This document shows, piece after piece, positions 1-10,324 of a DNA stretch of 64,000 nucleotides (positions are counted from its first letter, which is position 1; each line of letters opens with the position of its first letter). The stretch comes from Blastobasis lacticolella. Its lineage: Eukaryota > Arthropoda > Insecta > Lepidoptera > Blastobasidae. Location of the stretch: assembly GCA_905147135.1 (NCBI GenBank), contig LR990056.1, forward strand, positions 6,520,001 through 6,584,000. Reading direction: 5' to 3'. The notes beneath the pieces are model-generated. The model made no database searches and was not told the origin of the DNA. It saw nothing but the letters and a program-made list of their open reading frames with translations. Both the position numbers and the translations under genes were made by a program.

Positions 1-895
1 GTCCGCGCTCTTACGATTATTGGTTCCCAAACTTTGGACGGTATTCAGTTGAGTCACTGGGAGCGTTGGTACGATCGGTGGTTATTGATTTCGTAACTTA
101 TATTGATTTAAATTTTGAGGAGGGACTATGCTCGAGTCACGTCATTTTAGTGGCCATAGTAAAAACGCATATGGGAGTAGGTAAGCATTTTAATCGTTTT
201 GGGTGTTACGATTCCTGTGAGTAGGCGATATGGACGATAAGCACTTTCTATTCGTTTTTCAATTAGTTTTATTCTGAAAGGAAACGGTAACTAGATTTGA
301 AAGAGATATTTGCTTACTAATAAGACAAATGCAAATTTGCCGTTTCACGACAAAATTTGCATAGAAGTAGGTATATATCAGTCAAAACAGATGAAGTAAT
401 TGAAGTCGTCCTGAAGGAGTAGGTATAAAAGTCAGCTTGTACAACGTTGCAGACAAAAGCTACATTATAGAGGTAGACCTTATTATAGATGCAATACAAA
501 ACCCACGACAAAAGTAGCACCGACCACCACACAGCTATATTTAAACTTTGAGCGCTGTCACCAGAAAACCAGATCAGAACACCGAGATAGTCCGCATCAA
601 TTCAGTGGAACGATTTAGTATCGAAAATAAATGAAAACGAAACCAGCTCTAACCGCCACGAATTCCTGCGGAACTACAAAAATGTCGAAACAAATTCATT
701 TGAAACAGAAACGTCTTGTAGCGATTTGTCTCTGGAATTCTGTCGAAATACCTCAGAGCTAATCTGGAGGCTAATTTTCCACCTCTTGCGAGTTTCGACT
801 AAACGTGTAATTGATTCTCCTATTTTTAATTATTTTTCCTAGTGAACAACATCTTAAAGTAATAGAACACAATAAATTTACACGATACAACCGTT
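1..895. other. Intergenic sequence, nothing recognised
   Basis: AT-rich sequence without a recognisable repeat, domain or RNA. The one open frame (317-532, minus) is low-complexity Tyr/Val/Leu-rich and has no visible motif. Confidence 0.5.
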
Positions 896-1150
896 GGCCG
901 TGTGGTGTCCGGCAGAGTAGGATAGCACCAACCCTTTACACTTGTGGGTGTCGTACGAGGCGACTAATGTTTTAGAGACAAAAGATATAGAGTCTCCGTA
1001 GGCTGGTAAATGGGCACAGCTTTTTCCATTGTAATATTTATAACACTGAGATATCCAACCCGCCTGCCAAGCGTGGAGATTACGGCAATAACCTCCTCTT
1101 TCGTGGGAGAGGCCCTAAGTCCTGCAGTGGACTGTTTTGGGCCTGTTATG
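896..1150 (+). mobile_element. Family A interspersed element, near full length
   Basis: Begins GGCCGTGTGGTGTCCGGCAG and runs through the landmarks used to recognise the family: CACCAACCC, CGACTAATGTTTT, the CTCCGTAG block, a TTAAACACTGCGATCTCC-like block (here TATAACACTGAGATATCC), CCCGCCTGCCAAGCGTGGAG, and GGGAGAGGCCCTAAGTCC. The end is degraded and lacks the (GAT)n tail. Plus strand is defined here as the orientation that puts the GAT tail at the 3' end. I see no A/B-box Pol III promoter in the family, so it may not be a tRNA SINE. It could instead be a LINE- or Helitron-derived fragment. Confidence 0.85.
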
Positions 1151-1587
1151 CAACCTATACTAACAAAAAAAAGACCTTAACAATTTTTTCCAAAAAATTT
1201 AATTACTTTCATTCATTTCAAAGGATGTATAAACTTGAATTTTGAACACAAGTGGTTATTAGGAAATTATTTAAGGAATGAAATGAGACACCGATAATCG
1301 TCGTCATCCAAGCAATTTCCAGCCTACCAGAAGTCATTTGTGACTTCTGGAAGGGTCTGCTTTTTGGCAGGCGCTTTAATACAACTGAAACTATTGTATG
1401 ATAAATGGAAGGGAAATACAAATCGAGTACGCGAGAGCAGTCGCGGGCAATAGCTCGTCAATGGTAATATTATCAAACAATGCTTAAATATAACGTAATT
1501 GGCAAGTTTCGTTAGCATCTGCTAAAGTTCAGAATTTTACCATTATATTTACGGAATTTTTACATTTTCTTTTATTGCCTAAGGAGG
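1151..1587. other. Intergenic sequence, nothing recognised
   Basis: AT-rich. Two overlapping minus-strand frames (1218-1421, 1324-1518) have no motif. Confidence 0.4.
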
Positions 1588-1668
1588 TAGGCACATGGTC
1601 AGTAGGTCCGCCTAATGTAAAGTGGCCACCGTCTACCAGGACATCTGCAACCTAAGGGAAGTTATTTC
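1588..1668 (-). repeat. Family D (LINE 3' end) fragment, diverged
   Basis: GTAAAGTGGCCACCGTCTAC followed by CAGGACATCTGCAACCTAAG resembles the block in family D where AAGTGGTCACC is followed by GACATTAGCAACACC. The same variant wording (CAGGACATCTGCAACCTAAG) recurs at 47830-47850, so both belong to one subfamily. Confidence 0.5.
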
Positions 1669-2351
1669 TAACAGCTATCCATGACTTTAATATGTCATGT
1701 AAAAGTACTCACTGCTGTCGTTATGATGTCCAGTTAGTTATCAGTGATTAACGGTACAAGATGTGTTTACCTGTAATTGGTTTTACAATTAAAATTAGAC
1801 TACAAATTCATATAGATTATACCTATGTAACTTGTGTACAAACTGTTGGTGAACCTAAATGAGTAAATATTCAGCCTGCAGCCCTAGCACTTGTTATACG
1901 ACCACCGAATAGTCAAGAATTGGAACTCACAGAAAAACTACTCTCTAACAGCTGATCCATTGAATAGCGAAAAAGTGTTTACTACCTCACGTCACGTGGC
2001 CGTGCTCCAGAAAGGAGAGTGTGAGTTCCACAGAGTGTGAGTGTGTACAGAAGGGACTTCTATAATTTGTAGGAGGTGGCGCACCTCTGTTGTGTCGGTC
2101 GGGATATGACTATGGATGGTGGCGGGTCCGACAAAGGACCCAAGGGTTCGGTGGTCCCACATTGCGTTTGCTACTGTAGCTATCCTGGATTCATCCTATA
2201 ATTATATTGTTTGCCTTTTTTATTGTAATTTCGCTTTATTGAATATTTATTTCTATGAAACTATCCCGCCACATAAAATTGAAATTTGATGAAATTTAGG
2301 GTACTCTCCAATGGGTTCAGACCCCTTGCTCCAACATACACGATAACAATA
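1669..2351. other. Intergenic sequence with one palindrome
   Basis: No repeat family recognised. GAGGTG-GCG-CACCTC at 2073-2087 is a short perfect palindrome that includes the core AGGTGGCGC (see findings on CTCF-like motifs). Confidence 0.4.
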
Positions 2352-2412
2352 AAATCATCATTATCATAGTGTCCCGTAGAACGTCTGTTGAACATAGGCC
2401 TCCCCTACACCT
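2352..2412 (-). mobile_element. RTE-clade LINE 3' tail fragment
   Basis: Read on the minus strand it is AGGCCTATGTTCAACAGACG followed by a TATGATAATGATGAT tail. That is the degenerate form of the common lepidopteran RTE end in which the C-terminal codons run into a TGATGATGAT tail. It is only about 60 bp, truncated at the 5' side. Just downstream, 2428-2462 is a separate LINE-like tail with AATAAAG and TTGAT repeats. Confidence 0.6.
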
Positions 2413-2462
2413 TCCACAGTTAATGTACTGCTCAATAAAGTAATTTTGATTTGATTTGATCA

Positions 2463-3194
2463 TTATTATTCTTAAAATATCATAAGTAAACAAAACAATA
2501 TTTAAAATAAATACAAATCCTAAAAATAAAGTATAGGTTAAGCTATCCCCATTAAAAATTCAATAACATTGACTTATCCAGCTATGATAAAAAATAAGTT
2601 GTATGGGATTGTTTTGACTATTTGAATCCACGGAGGCTTTCTAATTTACCTTAACCTTGCGTTTGGTAGATCAAAAAACTGACAGCTGAGCGGTGTCTTG
2701 CCGAAAAAAGTTGTCCAGTTTTTGTGTCCCAAGTTTCGTTTGCCAAAATAATAATAGTATTGAAATTGATATATATTCCGGTAGGTAGATTGTTTTGGAG
2801 GAAACTTCGTTGGCAGGTTGATTGACAGAATCAATTTTTGGGTAGAAGAAAAAAAAACGACGTTTATGCCAACTATGTTACAAGTTAATTGAATCTAACG
2901 GAACCGAGGACGTAAGGACGTACCAACACGTTATATTTTATTTACAGATAAAGCTTGATTGCTATTTGCCTGGCGGCTTGTTTTACTTAGTAAGTAAATC
3001 AGGGTACCTAGATGAATATTAAGTACTTATTAGAAATTGAGTCTTATTTTTGGAAAACAAATATAAAGGGAATTTTTGAGCAGTTTAACCGAATGAGCTA
3101 AAAAACAAAACCCTAGAAATCTAGAATCTAGGTTTTGTGCATAGATAACATTTATTCACACAATATAACACCACAAACACATTACATAATGGCT
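2463..3194. other. Intergenic sequence, nothing recognised
   Basis: Very AT-rich; no recognisable repeat, gene or structured RNA. Confidence 0.4.
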
Positions 3195-3330
3195 TGATTA
3201 TGTATAATAAGTATGTATTTTAAAAAGTATATAAGTAGTTTTTCAGTTACTTAACACCCAAAACACAAGTTTTGCTTATTTTGCTAGATGGCGCTGTGTG
3301 AATTTTTCTAAGCACATTTATTAATTAATT
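3195..3330 (+). mobile_element. SINE-B, 3' half only
   Basis: Contains the family's TATGTATAATAAGTATGTAT, the TAACACCCAAAACACAAG block and GCTAGATGGCGCTGTGTGAA, ending in an ATTTATTAATTAATTTA tail. The tRNA-related head is missing, as expected for a 5'-truncated retroposed copy. Confidence 0.85.
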
Positions 3331-4719
3331 TATCTTTACCTACTTGTTTCGGCTTTACTCACACGCGTGCCGAACTAAGCGGTGTGCATTATTTACTTCC
3401 GATTCCTTCATTATAACAAAAAACTAATAATCATATTGGCAACAAAATTCCAGTTGTGCTCTCGCTCACGAGATACCTGTATGTACCTGTATTATATCAT
3501 TTTAAACATTAATGTAGACATCAAACATTAAAAAGTTTCAACTCTACGCACTCTACAATAGCCTCCTTAAACACTACACAATATAGAGGCTATGGACCTT
3601 AGTAGGTGTAGAGACAGAATTATGAGGATGATGCCTGATAGGCCCGTGGGTGGTCTCCGCTAAATAGGAAGCGATGCGGTCAATTACTAGTTGACAGCGA
3701 AATTAAAGGGTCAAACGGGGTTAGGTCTGTGTGAATTGGGTGGCTAACTCATTCGCAATGACTCGACGGCTCCATGTTGTTTCGACAAGGAATGTTTACG
3801 GTTCGCTTTTTGTTTTGATTAAGAAAGGGCAGCTTTGTTTTATCGATTTTTAAGTCAAGAAAGAAAAATAAGATAAATTTCAAGTGTAGCTAAGTACGAT
3901 TTTTTCTAATTGGATTTATTAGGAGAACTCCTCGCATTCACCACCCCGCGACAAGGATTCTTATATTATGGTGTGGGCACCGTTGATACATACTAATTTA
4001 AGTCCACGTTTCGGGGTCAGACGACTGAACTCTAAATTAATAAATTAATAGGTATCTCACACGATTTCTGAATTAGAGTACAAACGCAACAAATTCCTAC
4101 TAAAATGATAAAGCGCGAAACATGAAACGCCTTACTATCTAGACTAGGGCCTAAAATGGCATCGTTAATGTCATTCCAGTCTATCAGCTTGTACTTATAA
4201 ATTAAAAAAAAAAAAAAAAATTCTTCATTTCATATTTTTCGCAAACGCCAACTTTCCCTATGTCCCCTCATCCCATTTTACGGTCACTCAACAATCTGTT
4301 TTACATCCTTACATCTAGCAGGGTCCGAGCGTGGATAAAGAATGGGATCACTCAGGGAACACTCCTCGAGGATTGCGCGTGGAGAGTCCTTCTAGTGCTA
4401 ATTTGGTGCTCGGACTGTCGAGGGCGGCCCCTTACAGTGGGGAGATTAGGCTTATTGGACGCCAGTCCACCTCGACTCGAGTGGACCGTCTCCATGACAC
4501 CTCCGGTGTTTGCAGCGCTACTACGAGGTTTATTTAGGCAAGCTTTCGAGTTTGGTTATGTAATGCGACGCATTTTTGTATTTTTTTTCTATATATTTAT
4601 TTTTGAGATTTCCGAAATGGAAACGCTGTTCTTGATCTTAAGGGCCGAAGTATATTGTGTGTGCTATTGAAAAATAATGTCGAACCTTTATAAAATGTAA
4701 AACCTTTAAAAGTAATGTA
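3331..4719. other. Intergenic sequence with one unexplained 136-codon frame
   Basis: A plus-strand frame at 4260-4670 starts at ATG. It is moderately GC-rich in its first half, then becomes a Phe/Ile/Leu-rich hydrophobic run. I see no domain, and a second overlapping frame (4331-4537) argues that base composition rather than coding selection keeps it open. A 19 bp poly-A run lies at 4203-4221. Otherwise no repeat is recognised. Confidence 0.35.
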
Positions 4720-4821
4720 TGATCGATTTCATAGTTTCAGTTTATAGTTTCAACTGAACCCATGAAATCGATTAATCGATGATACAAAATTGCAAAAGTA
4801 ACGATTTCAATAAGTGAAATC
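4720..4821. repeat. Cluster of small inverted repeats
   Basis: ATCGATTTCAT (4722-4732) is the exact inverse complement of ATGAAATCGAT (4762-4772). ATCGATTAATCGAT follows as a 14 bp palindrome. GATTTCA-ATAAG-TGAAATC (4803-4821) is a 7 bp hairpin. All three use the same GATTTCA/ATCGAT words, so this may be the remains of a small foldback element. Confidence 0.5.
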
Positions 4822-5404
4822 AGATAATTGTTGCCAATAGCGTTATGTAATTAGCCTACTGCCACCGGCGATTAAATTCTTGTATACTAATAAAAAGAAA
4901 TGTAGATAAGAAAAGAACGCAACTACTTACAAAAAGGTTCACTTGGTTTATAGCAATTGCTGTAATTACATATATTTATTAATAATTACTATCTATTTAC
5001 GAGTATATCTACATAACTACCTATTTATATAATAAAACATTGCGATTTCATAAACCACAAATCAAAATCAGATCAGTGCATCAACCGTTGAATGATTTTG
5101 TCCAGTCTCTCTTCAGTAATTCCAATTAAATTGATTTCCTATGATGAATCTATTTCGTTTTCGACAAAATCTGTCATAATAAAATAAGTCACAAAGTTCC
5201 GTAGTAACGCCGTCGAGAAAGGGTCATTGGGGGGGTCAAGATTGTGGAGGGGGGGTCCGAGTGTAAGACGGGGTGGGGTGGTGTGCTACGGACAGTAAGT
5301 TGAGGGGAGTTGGGTAAGCATCGCCGCTGGCTTTTGACAGCCCGATATCCTATGGAATGCATTCCTATGATTCTGATGCTCTGCTCACGCACAGGCATTG
5401 AAGT
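4822..5404. other. Intergenic sequence with a G-rich patch
   Basis: Unremarkable except for 5225-5285, which is strongly G-rich on the plus strand with several runs of four to seven G. That could form G-quadruplex-like structure. No repeat family or gene is recognised. Confidence 0.35.
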
Positions 5405-5520
5405 AGGGCACGAATGATTGTGCGTAGTGTATCTCTTCCAGACAACTATTGTAAGTGATAGATATTGTGATATTTTATGAGCAATAAAGTGTTTATCTAT
5501 CTATCTGTCTGTCTATTTTC
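5405..5520 (+). repeat. Probable LINE 3' UTR tail with microsatellite
   Basis: A CTCTTCCAGACAAC word, an AATAAAG polyadenylation-type signal and a terminal TATC/TGTC repeat (about 5491-5517) resemble the 3' UTR and simple-repeat tails of lepidopteran non-LTR elements. No coding part is present. Confidence 0.45.
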
Positions 5521-6832
5521 ATGAAGACTGTTTATTTATTTATTTAAATCTTTATAGCACAATAACACAATAAGCTCATTAATTGACTACTGTAGAATCC
5601 AAATTAACGTATGTAGACGATGTAATCCAATGTTTATTGCCTTCTTGTTATTTTAAAAACATCTTTTGAACTATAGGTAATATTGCACAAGAATTTCCTT
5701 AGAATCTGTAATTTATTTTTTAATGGCGTAAAATTAAAATATTTTATGGACTATAATAATTTTTATTACGTTTTATACAACTATAAGTTCATTGGTTTGC
5801 CCTTAAACTATAGAAATTGAACTTTTTAATCAAAAGTGCCCTTAGAATATTAAAATGTTTTTTTTAATCAAAAGTCATAGTTTATGAATGTTTCCCCATT
5901 TCAAATACGAAACAACACAAGTCAATCAAAAATCTGTAACGTGAATTGGAGAATTAAATTCAATATAATAAAATAGGATTTAACTTGAAAATGTGTACCG
6001 AAAGCAAACACAAATAGTTTGAAATGGACAATATTTAGGTATCCGATGTTGGCCCCTGAGCAGCGTAGGCGAGCTCATCAAACTTGCAAATGGCCATAAT
6101 GACATACCGCGTCGAATAAATCCTCCAAACTGTCAAAGGACACAAACTTGGACGGCTTCGTTAATAAAACAAGTGGTATCGATTACCTGCACGTATTAAA
6201 TTTTCGTCGTTCCAAGCCAATTAAAGTGCTATAAACCTCTTATTAGTCACCCCATAGTTTCCCCCCACCACCCCACTAAACCAACATGGCGTCACGATTG
6301 TCACCTAGCCGCTGGAATTTTTTTCTTTCATCTCATTTGTACGAATATAGTCTCTATTCCTTTAGCGATACGTCGCAATTGGTTCGCATTAATAAAATTG
6401 TCAAGCGCCTGAAGACTTATTCTTTGACCACGTGTGCCGTATTACCCCCGGTCTCCTCTCGCCGTGCGCCATTCGAAAGTGTACTTTATGGGGTCAGTCT
6501 TAGATGCCAATTTCTTTCACCAGTAGGGGAAAGTTGGTAAGTTTTGTTGTCCTAAAATAGGTAGAAAGGCGTGACATTAACGCCCGCAGGGATTGTGGAA
6601 TTATGAATGAAGGGTTGTACGCGGCGGGTTAAGTGTCGTACTTGTAAGAAAAAGGGTTGATTTATTATTGAAGCAAAAATGGCCGGCTTGAGCGGCTCAT
6701 ACGAGGTGTCCGCAGTAAGCGTGGGTATTCTGCTGTATTTTGATATCGACTCACTTAAATCTCACAGTCTTAGTGAATATAATACCTACCTATCTAGATC
6801 TTATTTATTTTCTTATAGTAAGTGGGACGTAG
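5521..6832. other. Intergenic sequence, nothing firmly recognised
   Basis: AT-rich. TTTTAATCAAAAGT occurs twice, around 5824-5838 and 5862-5876. An 84-codon plus frame at 6286-6540 starts in a good context (AACATGG), but shows no domain and has no supporting splice structure. I do not call it a gene. Confidence 0.35.
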
Positions 6833-6990
6833 AAGCGTCCATGGTCTAATGGTTAAGGGGTCCGACTCGTACCCCAAAGTTCCGTGTTCGTCTGAAATTT
6901 GTACATTTACTTGAACACGATGCTCTTGCGGTGAGGGAAAACACACAGCGGCTCTCAGGCGACTGAATCTGTAACCATTATCCAATCTGG
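6833..6990 (+). mobile_element. SINE-C, internally deleted copy
   Basis: Starts in the tRNA-like head (CATGGTCTAATGGTTAAGG, a good A-box; then TCCGACTCGTACC and a weak B-box TCCGTGTTCGTCTG). It continues through ACATTTACTTGAACACGATGC, the CTCTTGCGGTGAGGGAAAAC block and GGCGACTGAATCTGTAACCA, and is cut off at about 6990. Sense strand is the one where the tRNA-like head comes first. Confidence 0.8.
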
Positions 6991-7008
6991 TTTATCATTA
7001 TCCAAGCA

Positions 7009-7062
7009 TGACCGTCTTGTAACAGCCTATTCACTCTAGCCTTGAAGGCATTATTGTTCGAG
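7009..7062 (-). repeat. Family G (LINE 3' end) fragment
   Basis: GCCTATTCACTCTAGCCTTG matches the family G block that on its coding strand reads CAAGGCTAGAGTGAATAGGC. See 22612-22715 for the best copy. Confidence 0.6.
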
Positions 7063-7277
7063 ACAGTTAATATATTTACACAAAAAAGCGTGATATAATA
7101 ATAATAATTAACTCTGGTACATATTGCAGCAAAATAATTAAATATACAATTTCCATGATGATGACAATTTTCAGGCTAGTTATGCTTTTTAAAACGACAC
7201 ACTAGAAATCATATTATTAAGAATTGTAACGTAAAGATTACTCTTTATTATTGTAAGCTTATTAGACAGCCCCCCTG

Positions 7278-7530
7278 TGAAGGGGATGTTTAGTAGCTGA
7301 GGAAACAACAGCTCACGTGGTCCTGGAGTGTGAGGAGCTAAAGGACTACAGAGCCAAAGCCTCAATAGGAACAGGGTCCTTTCGAGAAGTCTGTGAACGT
7401 CCCAAGAGACTAATAGACTTCTGGTAAGAGCTGGGCTGGCTACAATAGCCGGCTCTCAGTCACGTATAAAGGACCGAATTTGAGTCCAAGTACGGAAAAT
7501 GGGAGCCCCCAACCTATACCTATACCTATT
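7278..7530 (+). pseudogene. LINE ORF2 C-terminus with 3' tail (5'-truncated)
   Basis: After an in-frame stop at 7278-7280 the frame reads a cysteine/histidine segment, AEETTAHVVLECEEL, and then continues to FREVCERPKRLIDFW and a stop near 7426. A Cys...His...Cys pattern followed by a short tail is typical of the C-terminal zinc-knuckle region after the RNase H or RT domain of R1/Jockey-type non-LTR retrotransposons. The segment is followed by UTR-like sequence and a CCTATA repeat (about 7512-7530). Only about 48 codons survive, the reverse transcriptase is absent, and no complete copy is in the window. The clade is uncertain. Confidence 0.65.
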
Positions 7531-7659
7531 TATTGTAAGCTTACGGTTACATCAGCCACGCCGCTCGTTAGACCAAATATTTCGTAGCCAACGTGGCATG
7601 TAGCCAAGCGCAATCAAACAAGGCAATTAAAGATGGTACACAAACGTGTACATAAACGG

Positions 7660-7820
7660 ACAATTTGCTGCGTCGTGTTCGAAATTCGAATTGCGCGTGT
7701 AACGTCCTATCGGCGGACCAATCGCGTGCTTGCGTCGGCGCAACAAACACATTCCTTTGACGCGTGCGCGTGCGCCGTAGAGCTTCGGCGGCGTAGAAGC
7801 GGACGAACGTGACGTCATGA
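7660..7820 (+). promoter_or_regulatory. CpG-rich promoter-like patch
   Basis: In an AT-rich background this stretch is rich in CpG. It holds a CCAAT box (7718-7722), an NRF1-like TGCGCGTGCGC (7765-7775) and a perfect cAMP-response-type TGACGTCA (7810-7817), in that order on the plus strand within 100 bp. No TATA box and no convincing downstream exon are seen. The sites are literal matches; promoter activity is inferred. Confidence 0.4.
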
Positions 7821-7871
7821 CTTTACATAGTTACTAAGTTTTCGGAAGTAGGTTTAAATAAAAAATTATCA

Positions 7872-8155
7872 TCTTGGCAATGTCCCGGGAGAGCTCCCGC
7901 GAGGCCCGAGGTCCGCCTTGACCATGATCATTACCAGAAAATTACAGTGGAGCAACTGCCATCTGACCTCCGGGACCCTGCTACCAAGGGAACCTGAACA
8001 GATTGGATTATGGTTACACATTCAGTCGCCTGAATGTGCAGGTTACATCGTTATGTCTTCCCTCACCGTAAGAGCGTCGGTTGGAATATAACTAATGTAC
8101 ATAATTTAGAAAAGAGTCATTGGTACATGGCCGCAGTGGGAAGTAGGTACTCGTA
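7872..8155 (-). mobile_element. SINE-C, near full length but degraded at the tRNA-like head
   Basis: On the plus strand it reads from the 3' end inwards: TCTTGGCAATGTCCCGGGAG, GTCCGCCTTGACCATGATCA, CAGTGGAGCAACTGCCATCT, then GGTTACACATTCAGTCGCCT, CCCTCACCGTAAGAGCG and GTCATTGGTACATGGCCGCA. It breaks off before the B-box. Confidence 0.85.
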
Positions 8156-8460
8156 TAATAATGTATTATTAATTTTGGATGAGGCTGAGCGCTCCAGGGA
8201 TACGTGAGAAATAGGTGCCTAAACCTGCCGGTATCAGGAAAGAGGTCATGCGGAAGGTAAAAAAAAGCGATTGATTGACATGGCTTAGTCGGATGCGAGA
8301 ACCAATGGCGTACGACGCGAGGTTTCCCAGGAGTGGGCGAAGTGAAAAAGAATGAGTAGGAAAGCGGACCCTGGCTTCTGCCAGGGACTAACCGCTCGAA
8401 AGATAATTATCGAGCCAGCAGGTCACCGTTTTATTAATTTACACTAAACAGGCATTTAGT
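8156..8460. other. Possible LINE tail with hairpin
   Basis: CCCTGGC-TTCT-GCCAGGG at 8369-8386 is a perfect 7 bp stem. The surrounding words (GGAAAGCGGACCCTGG, GGGACTAACCGCTCG) resemble a lepidopteran RTE-type tail, and a related CCCTGG...CCAGGG hairpin lies at 33230-33247. The assignment is tentative. Confidence 0.3.
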
Positions 8461-8640
8461 GTACAACGAGGCAAAAGATCAAGAGTCTCCGTAGTCTGAA
8501 AAAGGGCAGCAGCATTTTCCATTGTTATATTTAAACACTGCGATCTCCAACCCGCCTGCCAAGCGTGGAGATTATGGCAATAATCTTTCGTGGAAGAGGC
8601 CCTAAGTCCTGCAGTGGACTGTTACGGGCTGTGATGATGA
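8461..8640 (+). mobile_element. Family A, 5'-truncated
   Basis: Starts inside the element (GTACAACGAGGCAAAAGATC, with the CGACTAATGTTTT block deleted) and ends with GGGCTGTGATGATGA, so the GAT tail is retained. The CCCCT before TTTCGTGG is also deleted. Confidence 0.85.
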
Positions 8641-8755
8641 AACAGGCATTTTACCGCCATCTCACCTGGTGGTAAGTGGCGATTAGGCCGATGATGGATC
8701 ACGGCTGTCTAGGAATAGTCTATTTACTCTAGCCTTGAAGGCGTCTAGATCATAA
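8641..8755 (-). repeat. Family G (LINE 3' end)
   Basis: ACCGCCATCTCACCTGGTGG, then a GGCCGATGATGGA-type block and TATTTACTCTAGCCTTGAAG. It abuts the GAT tail of the family A copy without a gap. Confidence 0.7.
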
Positions 8756-9522
8756 TGATCACGCTGACATAATGATAATATCTGACGGCAATTTTTCTGT
8801 ATTGATTACCATAACTGCTCGTTATTTATTTTTTTCGACACATAGTCAGTGGTGACGTTACCAAACGTCTCTTCAGTCAGCTCAAAAGCTTCAAACACCC
8901 TGCCGATTCTACCGTATCACTAGGTCGCCACGAACAGCCAAGTCGGGTGTTGTCGGCATCGTATTTATTGAAACAATAAAGGAGGAGCGGTCTATAACTC
9001 CTCCATACTAGCCTCCTTTGGGTGGTATAGGCTTTACCGTCTAGGTATTGATTTAGACGACAGTGGGGTACTTATGGGCTTAGGACATGTTTATGGGAGA
9101 CCATCCCCGTCTTAAAAGGAATTTGAAGACGCCACAGCGTCGAGATTGAGGACCGGTACTGGGGTTGTGAATTTCGTCAGTTCAGTTACAGCTTTATGCG
9201 TTACTGCTGCTGGTTAGATAAGTAGTTTATTTCTATTGTTAAATTAATTGTTAAATATGCTTATAATATAGGTATAGGGGTGTGTCTCACGGCTAGCATT
9301 GCAGATGACAGCGGCGGATAGCTTACGTCATCAGTTCTATGTTGTCAGTGGTGTGTAGGTAATGAAACTCCCCCACTCCTACACAGGCTGTGTTCAAATT
9401 CATGATAAGAAGGGATTTGTTTTTATTTCAGGCAACTGAGACCCATATTTATAAATACACATATACAAATACATACAATTAAACTTTAAACTGAATATCT
9501 ACATTTCAGATCCTTTCCTTAC
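8756..9522. other. Intergenic sequence, nothing recognised
   Basis: Mixed composition. No repeat family, ORF with motif or RNA structure recognised. Confidence 0.35.
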
Positions 9523-9775
9523 CTGAGTGGTTCAGTTAACATGCCCGTCGCCACGCAGAGGTCCCGAGTTCGATACCCGGCCGAGTAGAAATTGAGATGA
9601 TGAATTTTAATTTCTGTTACGGGTCTGGGTGTAGTATGTATAATATGTATGTATTTAAAAAAAATATGTAAGTAGTATATCAGTTATCTAACACCCATAA
9701 CACAAGCTTTGCTTACTTTGTGGCTAGATGGCGCTGTGTGAATTTGTCCATGAGCATATTTAATTATTTATTACT
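9523..9775 (+). mobile_element. SINE-B, full length
   Basis: tRNA-like head with A-box region (TGAGTGGTTCAGTTAACATG) and B-box GAGTTCGATACCC (9566-9578), then AAATTGAGATGATGAATTTT, TTACGGGTCTGGGTGTAGTA, an A-rich stretch, TATCAGTTATCTAACACCCA, TGGCTAGATGGCGCTGTGTG and a TTTAATTATTTA tail. The layout (Pol III head, unique body, short A/T tail) is that of lepidopteran tRNA-SINEs such as the Metulj group; the exact family name is not claimed. Confidence 0.9.
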
Positions 9776-10324
9776 TCTTTCAAAGTTGTTTCGGCGGCAC
9801 CGGAAATCCTAGACCTCCCACGGAATCGCCGGAACCTCCCACCCCTCGGCCAACAGTCTTCCTGACTCTCTGACTATGACCACAAATCTGTAATCGCAAA
9901 AAAAAAATCAGCAGCTTCATACATGTTGGCAGCATTGCGATAGGTATAGTTTCCAATTTTGTATGAAATAGCTGATATTTTCCACGATTTCAGAGTTGAT
10001 GCCATAGTAAAAGCTGTGTGTTATCACGAGCACATGCATACGGTACCCCTTGGTATAATGAATTTGAAATCAACCTGTATTACCTACCTATAATAATATA
10101 AAACTGAAAAAACTGAGTTAAATTTCGTTGATTCATGCTTATTTCTTGAACATCGACCTCTGTTGAGACAAATAAATGAGACACTGTAATGCATTTTTAA
10201 CGCCCATAAGGTATAATTACTATTGCATTAGTACTTAGACCTTGTTTCCTTGGACCGTGGTTAAATCTTACAACTCTTTAAAATCTAAACTTACTTCAAA
10301 ATCTAAAGCGACAGTAACTCTATC
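9776..10324. other. Intergenic sequence, nothing recognised
   Basis: No repeat family recognised. GCGACAG (10308-10314) and CTGTCGC (10332-10338) form an imperfectly spaced inverted pair at the left edge of the foldback element that follows. Confidence 0.35.

Noticed and set aside
4260..4670. 136-codon ATG frame as a gene
   Set aside because: No domain, a hydrophobic low-complexity second half, and another frame open across the same bases. No splice or promoter evidence.
6286..6540. 84-codon frame with a good ATG context as a small gene
   Set aside because: Composition is ordinary, no signal peptide or motif, and nothing nearby supports transcription.
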